NCBI GenBank assembly: GCA_031265645.1
Contig: JAISCJ010000107.1
Location: forward strand, 1-7,371
Source: Holosporales bacterium
GTDB lineage: Bacteria > Pseudomonadota > Alphaproteobacteria > BNTO01
Direction: 5' to 3'
DNA length: 7,371 bases
Shown: positions 6,571-7,371 of the stretch, piece by piece
Layout: every line of letters begins with the position of its first letter
Position numbering within the stretch: the first letter of the stretch is position 1
Position numbers and translations under genes: made by a program
The notes under the pieces: model-generated
Database searches by the model: none
Seen by the model: the letters and a program-made list of their open reading frames with translations, nothing else
What the model was told of the DNA's origin: nothing

Positions 6571-6577
6571 CCCCCCC
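6571..6577 (-). promoter_or_regulatory. G-run ribosome binding site of the TPR gene
   Basis: Seven consecutive G residues on the minus strand lie four bases before the ATG at 6566 and are the only Shine-Dalgarno-like sequence available, which supports this start. A homopolymer at this place is unusual, since a change in its length would alter the spacing or strength of the site. Confidence 0.5.
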
Positions 6578-6632
6578 AAATAAAATGTAACTCCGCTCGT
6601 TCATTACAAATGACGACATCACCGTTCACGTC

Positions 6633-6638
6633 AGTATA
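6633..6638 (-). promoter_or_regulatory. Possible -10 element of the TPR gene
   Basis: TATACT on the minus strand (6638-6633) matches five of six bases of a sigma-70 -10 box, and would start transcription near 6626, giving a leader of about 60 bases to the ATG at 6566. No -35 hexamer is found at the usual distance; TTGATC lies only 13 bases upstream. The assignment is therefore weak. Confidence 0.25.
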
Positions 6639-6701
6639 AGATAAATTTGCTGATCAATGCTATAGCACCAAATAAATGGGGGACCCACATGAAACTCCGG
6701 T

Positions 6702-6795
6702 TTATTAACATTCCACTAATGTCTGTATCCGCCAGATTAAAAAATTAACATAATTTAAAAACAAGAATCGATATACATTAGTCGAAGCTTAATAT
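6702..6795 (+). repeat. Palindromic intergenic repeat, copy 3 (94 bp)
   Basis: The terminal arms 6702-6722 and 6775-6795 are complementary at 17 of 21 positions. The left arm contains ATTAACATTCC and ATGTCTGTATCC as in the other copies; the right end, AAGCTTAATATTAT (6785-6798), is identical to that of copy 1. Both arms carry ACTAATGT where copy 1 has ATTTATGT and ATTCATGT, so the two arms have changed together. The interior is AT-rich and differs from copies 1 and 2. The right end lies 14 bases downstream of the mutL stop codon, so the hairpin would be part of the mutL mRNA 3' end. Confidence 0.7.
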
Positions 6796-6809
6796 TATCG
6801 CCGTCGCAT

Positions 6810-7371
6810 TTACCCTGTACGTTCAAACAATCGTTCAATGTCCTTGCGCAATAATTTTACGTAAGTTGGGCGCCCGTGATTGCACTGCCCAGATCGGGGG
6901 GTCCCCTCGATTTGCCGGAGCAGCGCGTTCATCTCAGCTTCATTCAACGGGTGATTCGCACGAACACTGTGATGGCATGCGTACGTTGCAAACATTTTAT
7001 GTATGACTTCTAGCAACGATGATTTGCTTTCACGATCGGATATCTCACCCACTATGTCACATACCAATGCGGAAACATCTAATGATTCGCATATCTTTGG
7101 GATCGCGGATATTGCAACGGAGGGCGAATCGGCGGCTTGATCGTCGGCATTTATAGCACATTCGAATCCAATCGCACGCAAGCATTTTACTGAATCGTCG
7201 ACGCAGATGTTAATGATTTTTGGCAGCTCAACGCAAATCGGAAACATCACTCGTTGAGTCGGCCCGTTCCATATCACATTGCCTGCATCGTCCAGCGTTA
7301 AGCACTGATCAATTTGCTCATATACAATACGTTCATGAGCGGCGTGCTGATCAATGAGAAACATTTCATTG
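6810..7371 (-). CDS. mutL: DNA mismatch repair protein MutL, C-terminal part (5' end outside the window)
   Basis: MutL couples mismatch recognition by MutS to strand incision and excision. Only the C-terminal dimerisation/endonuclease domain is present, reading in from the right edge as NEMFLIDQHAAHERIVYEQ. The ATG at 7364 is internal and not the true start, because the frame stays open upstream. DQHAAHERIVYE fits the endonuclease metal-binding motif DQHA(x)2E(x)4E exactly. Later conserved pieces are ACHHSVRA, the LNEAEMNALL helix, and CNHGRPT near the end, which supplies further zinc-site residues. This is the nicking-competent type of MutL usual in bacteria without MutH. The stop at 6810 gives a normal C-terminus, so the visible part is intact. 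No intrinsic terminator follows; repeat copy 3 begins almost at once. Confidence 0.96.
   Translation of the reverse strand, partial: NEMFLIDQHAAHERIVYEQIDQCLTLDDAGNVIWNGPTQRVMFPICVELPKIINICVDDSVKCLRAIGFECAINADDQAADSPSVAISAIPKICESLDVSALVCDIVGEISDRESKSSLLEVIHKMFATYACHHSVRANHPLNEAEMNALLRQIEGTPRSGQCNHGRPTYVKLLRKDIERLFERTG

Noticed and set aside
5919..6629. Longer TPR protein starting at 6629
   Set aside because: The start codon is GTG without a ribosome binding site, it lies at or upstream of the likely transcription start, and the extra 21 residues would displace the signal peptide from the N-terminus.
2321..6795. CRISPR array
   Set aside because: The repeats are palindromic, 94-114 bp long, about 2 kb apart and separated by genes, not short direct repeats with uniform spacers.
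6810..7364. A complete small gene starting at the ATG at 7364
   Set aside because: The protein begins inside a conserved MutL motif and the frame stays open to the right edge, so this is the C-terminal part of mutL.

Overview
The window looks like a chromosomal segment of an alphaproteobacterium, possibly a host-associated or intracellular one. Three things point to Alphaproteobacteria: the EF-P subtype (PGKGGA loop followed by GTKLNERFRS), an elongator tRNA-Met of alphaproteobacterial type, and an efp gene followed directly by an inositol-monophosphatase-family gene. The host-associated lifestyle is inferred only from the large orphan proteins with ankyrin-like, Sel1-like and TPR-like repeats, two of which have probable signal peptides. 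No genus can be named from the sequence alone.

Layout, left to right. Positions 1-2211 (+) hold a large protein of unknown family with an HExxH zincin-type motif near the N-terminus and an ankyrin-like stretch near the C-terminus; its frame is open at the left edge. The 328-base gap 2212-2539 has no gene but holds a hairpin (2239-2312) and repeat copy 1 (2321-2434). Positions 2540-4069 (+) encode a probable secreted Sel1-like protein, ending in a clear intrinsic terminator (4092-4129). Repeat copy 2 (4132-4226) follows. On the minus strand a short operon reads from a near-consensus sigma-70 promoter (5770-5799) into tRNA-Met(CAT), efp, and a SuhB/IMPase-family gene ending at 4265. Next on the minus strand is a small secreted TPR/Sel1-like protein (start reassigned to 6566), then repeat copy 3 (6702-6795), then the C-terminal part of MutL (6810 to the right edge).

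Two observations stand out. First, the SuhB/IMPase homologue is full length and well conserved in fold motifs but has lost most catalytic and metal-binding residues (DPLDGT reads NPLDGA, the catalytic WD reads WT, and both Asp of the upstream KGxGDFVTxxD-type motif are gone). It appears to be a pseudo-phosphatase kept in an operon with translation genes, which fits a non-catalytic role such as the rRNA antitermination role of E. coli SuhB. Second, three related 94-114 bp palindromic repeats lie in three different intergenic gaps in the same orientation. Their arms change together between copies, as expected for a mobile MITE-like or structured extragenic repeat family.

The core genes (efp, suhB-like, mutL) are visibly richer in GC than the two large + strand orphan genes, so the left half is probably accessory or fast-evolving DNA next to a conserved block.
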